A DNA stretch of 5,233 nucleotides from an uncultured Clostridia bacterium (GTDB lineage: Bacteria > Bacillota > Clostridia > Oscillospirales > Oscillospiraceae): the NCBI GenBank assembly GCA_947177005.1, contig CAMWSZ010000246.1, forward strand, positions 1-5,233, in the 5' to 3' direction. The translations under genes were made by a program, and so were the position numbers. Every line of letters begins with the position of its first letter. Within the stretch, counting starts at the first letter, position 1. Under the pieces are notes generated by a model, which made no database searches, was not told the origin of the DNA, and saw only the letters and a program-made list of their open reading frames with translations. Below are positions 3,551 to 5,233 of this stretch, piece by piece.

Positions 3551-4660
3551 TTGTTTGGGGTTCATGTCTCTGATGATTCCTTTGCAGTGTGGTTAGAGTA
3601 CACACCACTAACTGCAACTAACCTAATTGCTTTAAAATCCAAATTATTTCCATCCAAAATTGATATCCATATCAATGAATGGATTATGAAAAATTCTCAA
3701 ACAACGGCATTTATTGATTTCGGTATAAGAATATACAACCCTAAATCGGTCAATACAATAGGATTTTTTGTACCCTATTCAATAGAAGAACATGAAGTTG
3801 AGGATCTGACCTCCCATTTACAAAACGAAGAAACTGCACGTGGAATATTTAACGCAAATTGCACTATAAATATACATAGGGAAACCGGAATTTTAGACCT
3901 AGAATATGGCATACACAAGTCAAACGCTACAACATTACCTAGAAGAGTTGCTCCATCTCACTCTGGTACTAAGATTTACTTTGACCTTACTTCTATCAAA
4001 AAAAGGATAACGAGAGACGAATTTTATTTCCGCTTTAGAATACCTCATAATACGTTAGCAACGTTACTGCGAAAACACAAAAAAACTACAAATTTGCTGT
4101 TATCCTTTTTTGCAAGTCCAATTATAAAAGAAGATTATATATATATTATTCGTGTCAATGAAATGAGAACTTTACCTGATGATATTCGCTTTAATCCTAC
4201 ATTGCAAAAGCAAAAAATTAATTTAGTTCGAGTCTTATTAGCATTTAACGGGGATCTTCAAATTGATTCAAGTTCGTGTTATAGATTAAGAAAGGTTGAA
4301 AATCTTTTGGAGCATTATGTTCCCAAAAACTTCAACTGTGAGGACTCTGTAGTGTATCATTGGCTATCTGAAAACAACCCCAAAAATTACTATAATTTCA
4401 CATTTTCTTTTCGCAAGGAGACTATTAACAAACTTAGCTTGGGAGTATACGCTTCGTTTGTAATCGTCTTATCAATGTTAGCTAGCCTATTGTTTTCGCG
4501 CCTAGATTTTACTTCAGCATTAATTGGCCTGCCGACTGCATTGGCTAACCTGCTGACTGCATTAGCTAGCCTGCTGACTATATACCCTAAATTCAGTATC
4601 GTTGTATTATTAGTAGCATTAGTCTTAAGAATTTTAGTACTCAATAAATCAAAAAAATAG
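3551..4660 (+). CDS. Unrecognised 369-aa membrane-anchored cargo protein
   Basis: I cannot assign a family. Residues 1-290 look soluble and mixed alpha/beta, with distinctive patches TTAFIDFGIRIYNP (51-64), IGFFVPYSIEEHEVEDLTSH (70-89), ARGIFNANCT (96-105), KIYFDLTSIKKRI (141-153) and EFYFRFRIPHNTL (157-169). Residues 296-316, about 322-343 and 347-364 are hydrophobic helices, so the protein is probably anchored by its C-terminus with the large domain in the cytoplasm (inferred). The start is TTG at 3551 because a stop lies in frame at 3542-3544 and GAAGG (3537-3541) is 9 bases upstream. Its first 60-base line has 19 G/C, whereas a line in the integrase has 37, so the gene is far more AT-rich than its neighbours and likely acquired separately. 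Its position between repressor and integrase fits element cargo such as defence, exclusion or toxin function, but none is shown. Confidence 0.85.
   Translation: MFGVHVSDDSFAVWLEYTPLTATNLIALKSKLFPSKIDIHINEWIMKNSQTTAFIDFGIRIYNPKSVNTIGFFVPYSIEEHEVEDLTSHLQNEETARGIFNANCTINIHRETGILDLEYGIHKSNATTLPRRVAPSHSGTKIYFDLTSIKKRITRDEFYFRFRIPHNTLATLLRKHKKTTNLLLSFFASPIIKEDYIYIIRVNEMRTLPDDIRFNPTLQKQKINLVRVLLAFNGDLQIDSSSCYRLRKVENLLEHYVPKNFNCEDSVVYHWLSENNPKNYYNFTFSFRKETINKLSLGVYASFVIVLSMLASLLFSRLDFTSALIGLPTALANLLTALASLLTIYPKFSIVVLLVALVLRILVLNKSKK
4529..4585 (+). repeat. 21-bp tandem repeat in the membrane region of the cargo gene
   Basis: CTGCCGACTGCATTGGCTAAC (4529-4549) is followed by CTGCTGACTGCATTAGCTAGC (4550-4570) and a partial third unit CTGCTGACTATATAC. 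The units encode LPTALAN, LLTALAS and LLTIYPK within the second hydrophobic segment. Because 21 bases is 7 codons, gain or loss of a unit would lengthen or shorten the helix without a frameshift. Confidence 0.7.
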
Positions 4661-4718
4661 AAATATATAGTGATATTCGATGCATTTATTGGTATAACTG
4701 GTATTGAAAATAACTAGT

Positions 4719-4800
4719 GAGGGCAGTAGGCTTAGACCGTCTCACCGCCCTCTTAATTATATTAGGATTGGAGGGAAACACAATAGCTAAGCGATCAGTT
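4719..4800 (+). repeat. Integrase leader with conserved hairpin (right copy)
   Basis: This is the intact-looking counterpart of 3368-3449. GAGGGCAGT (4719-4727) pairs with ACCGCCCTC (4744-4752), with one mismatch in nine; the left copy has one G-U wobble at a different position. The 16-base loop is also conserved (AGxCTTxGACCGTxTC). GGAGGG (4770-4775) and the ATA start of the integrase lie within the copy. The hairpin has no T-tract, so it is not a simple terminator. It may be a leader structure or recombinase-binding site. Confidence 0.7.
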
Positions 4801-5233
4801 AAACGGGAAAACGGCTGCGGTTCCGTGTATAAGCGCAAGGATGTCCGCTCCCGGCCCTGGGTGGCGGTTGCTCCGGCCCGATATGAGATGGACCCGGAGA
4901 CAGGGAAGATGAAATCTATCCGGGAGCGCATCGGTTCATTCGCAACAGCGCGAGAGGCAAAAGACGCGTTGGAAGCGTTCCAACGTTCGCCAACCACGAA
5001 GGTCAATATCACATTTGCCGCAGTCTATGAGGAATGGAGCGATATCGCGTTCCGAAATATTTCCAAGCAGACCAAAGATAACTACACAGCCTCTTACGCC
5101 AAGTTCAGCAGCCTGTACAATGAGAAGTTCCGGGAACTACGGACAGGACAGTATCAGGCCGTCATCGACTACTACTCAGCGCCGTTCCCAGCCGTAAAAA
5201 ACGATGGCACACCGAAGCTGGACGGCTCTGGTC
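4783..5233 (+). CDS. Tyrosine-type site-specific integrase, N-terminal 150 aa, AUA start
   Basis: The reading frame encodes (M)AKRSVKRENGCGSVYKR, then RPWVAVAPARYEMDPETGK. This is the N-terminal arm-binding domain of phage/ICE tyrosine recombinases (about residues 10-70). A SAM-like core-binding domain starts near 75 (NITFAAVYEEWSD, ISKQTKDNYTASYAKF, FRELRTGQYQAVIDYY). The catalytic R-H-R-Y domain lies beyond the window. The family usually begins MAKR, which places ATA (4783-4785) at the initiator, eight bases after GGAGG (4770-4774). An in-frame TTG at 4768 would add five residues but lacks a good ribosome binding site; GTG at residue 15 would cut the domain. ATA is also present in the left leader copy. 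It is expected to catalyse integration and excision. Confidence 0.88.
   Translation, partial: MAKRSVKRENGCGSVYKRKDVRSRPWVAVAPARYEMDPETGKMKSIRERIGSFATAREAKDALEAFQRSPTTKVNITFAAVYEEWSDIAFRNISKQTKDNYTASYAKFSSLYNEKFRELRTGQYQAVIDYYSAPFPAVKNDGTPKLDGSG

Noticed and set aside
4704..4732. Possible integrase promoter TTGAAA-17-TAGGCT.
   Set aside because: The -10 box is poor and the equivalent -35 is missing from the left leader copy; too weak to list as a feature.
4686..5012. A 108-codon minus-strand frame.
   Set aside because: It is antisense to the integrase N-terminus, whose sequence matches a known recombinase family.
4640..5233. An attachment site (attL/attR).
   Set aside because: No direct repeat or tRNA end is visible, and the integrase 3' end, where such a site might lie, is outside the window. 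The leader repeats are too diverged and include coding starts, so they are not called att sites.

Overview
The window looks like the control and integration end of an integrated mobile element (prophage or ICE/IME) from a Gram-positive gut-type Clostridia (Bacillota). This rests on strong AGGAGG-type ribosome binding sites, frequent GTG/TTG starts, tightly coupled small genes, and resemblance of the integrase, XRE regulators and sigma-like protein to those I associate with Oscillospiraceae/Lachnospiraceae elements. No database search was possible, so names rest on motif recognition only.

Layout. Positions 1-2486 hold a leftward (minus-strand) early operon of eight genes, several joined by ATGA stop/start overlaps. 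In transcription order they are: an 85-aa Cro-like XRE protein (2486-2229), an 83-aa CPFC protein (2187-1936), two 85-aa unknowns (1913-1656 and 1652-1395), a helicase N-terminal fragment lacking the ATPase motifs (1398-1033), a sigma-70 region-2-like protein (988-530), a 128-aa unknown (471-85), and the first 29 codons of another gene (88 to the window edge).

Positions 2487-2758 are the switch. A leftward sigma-70 promoter (TTGAAA-17-TATACT) has a GCACTTTAGTGC operator in its spacer. A perfect-consensus rightward promoter (TTGACA-17-TATAAT) faces it from inside the leftward operon's leader, so the two transcripts should overlap by about 115 bp. A perfect 14-bp inverted repeat puts one arm at each promoter. 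The rightward promoter reads into a short, non-LexA-type XRE repressor (2759-3109). A 42-codon minus-strand gene (3182-3054) overlaps the repressor's 3' end. It has its own extended -10 promoter on a palindrome, and an apparent terminator buried in the repressor linker.

Positions 3183-4800 hold an accessory module. An AT-rich, unrecognised 369-aa protein (soluble domain plus about three C-terminal membrane helices, TTG start) sits between two diverged 82-bp copies of the integrase 5' leader. The right copy leads into a tyrosine integrase (4783 to the edge), which appears to start at ATA, a codon gene finders normally ignore.

Working model: the repressor and the Cro-like protein set the balance of the face-to-face promoters, the leftward operon is the replication/transfer early region, the integrase moves the element, and the 369-aa membrane protein is probably cargo (defence, immunity or exclusion are guesses from position and architecture). 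The most interesting points are the face-to-face switch with two operator families, the duplicated integrase leader flanking the cargo, the AUA start, and terminators placed antisense within genes.
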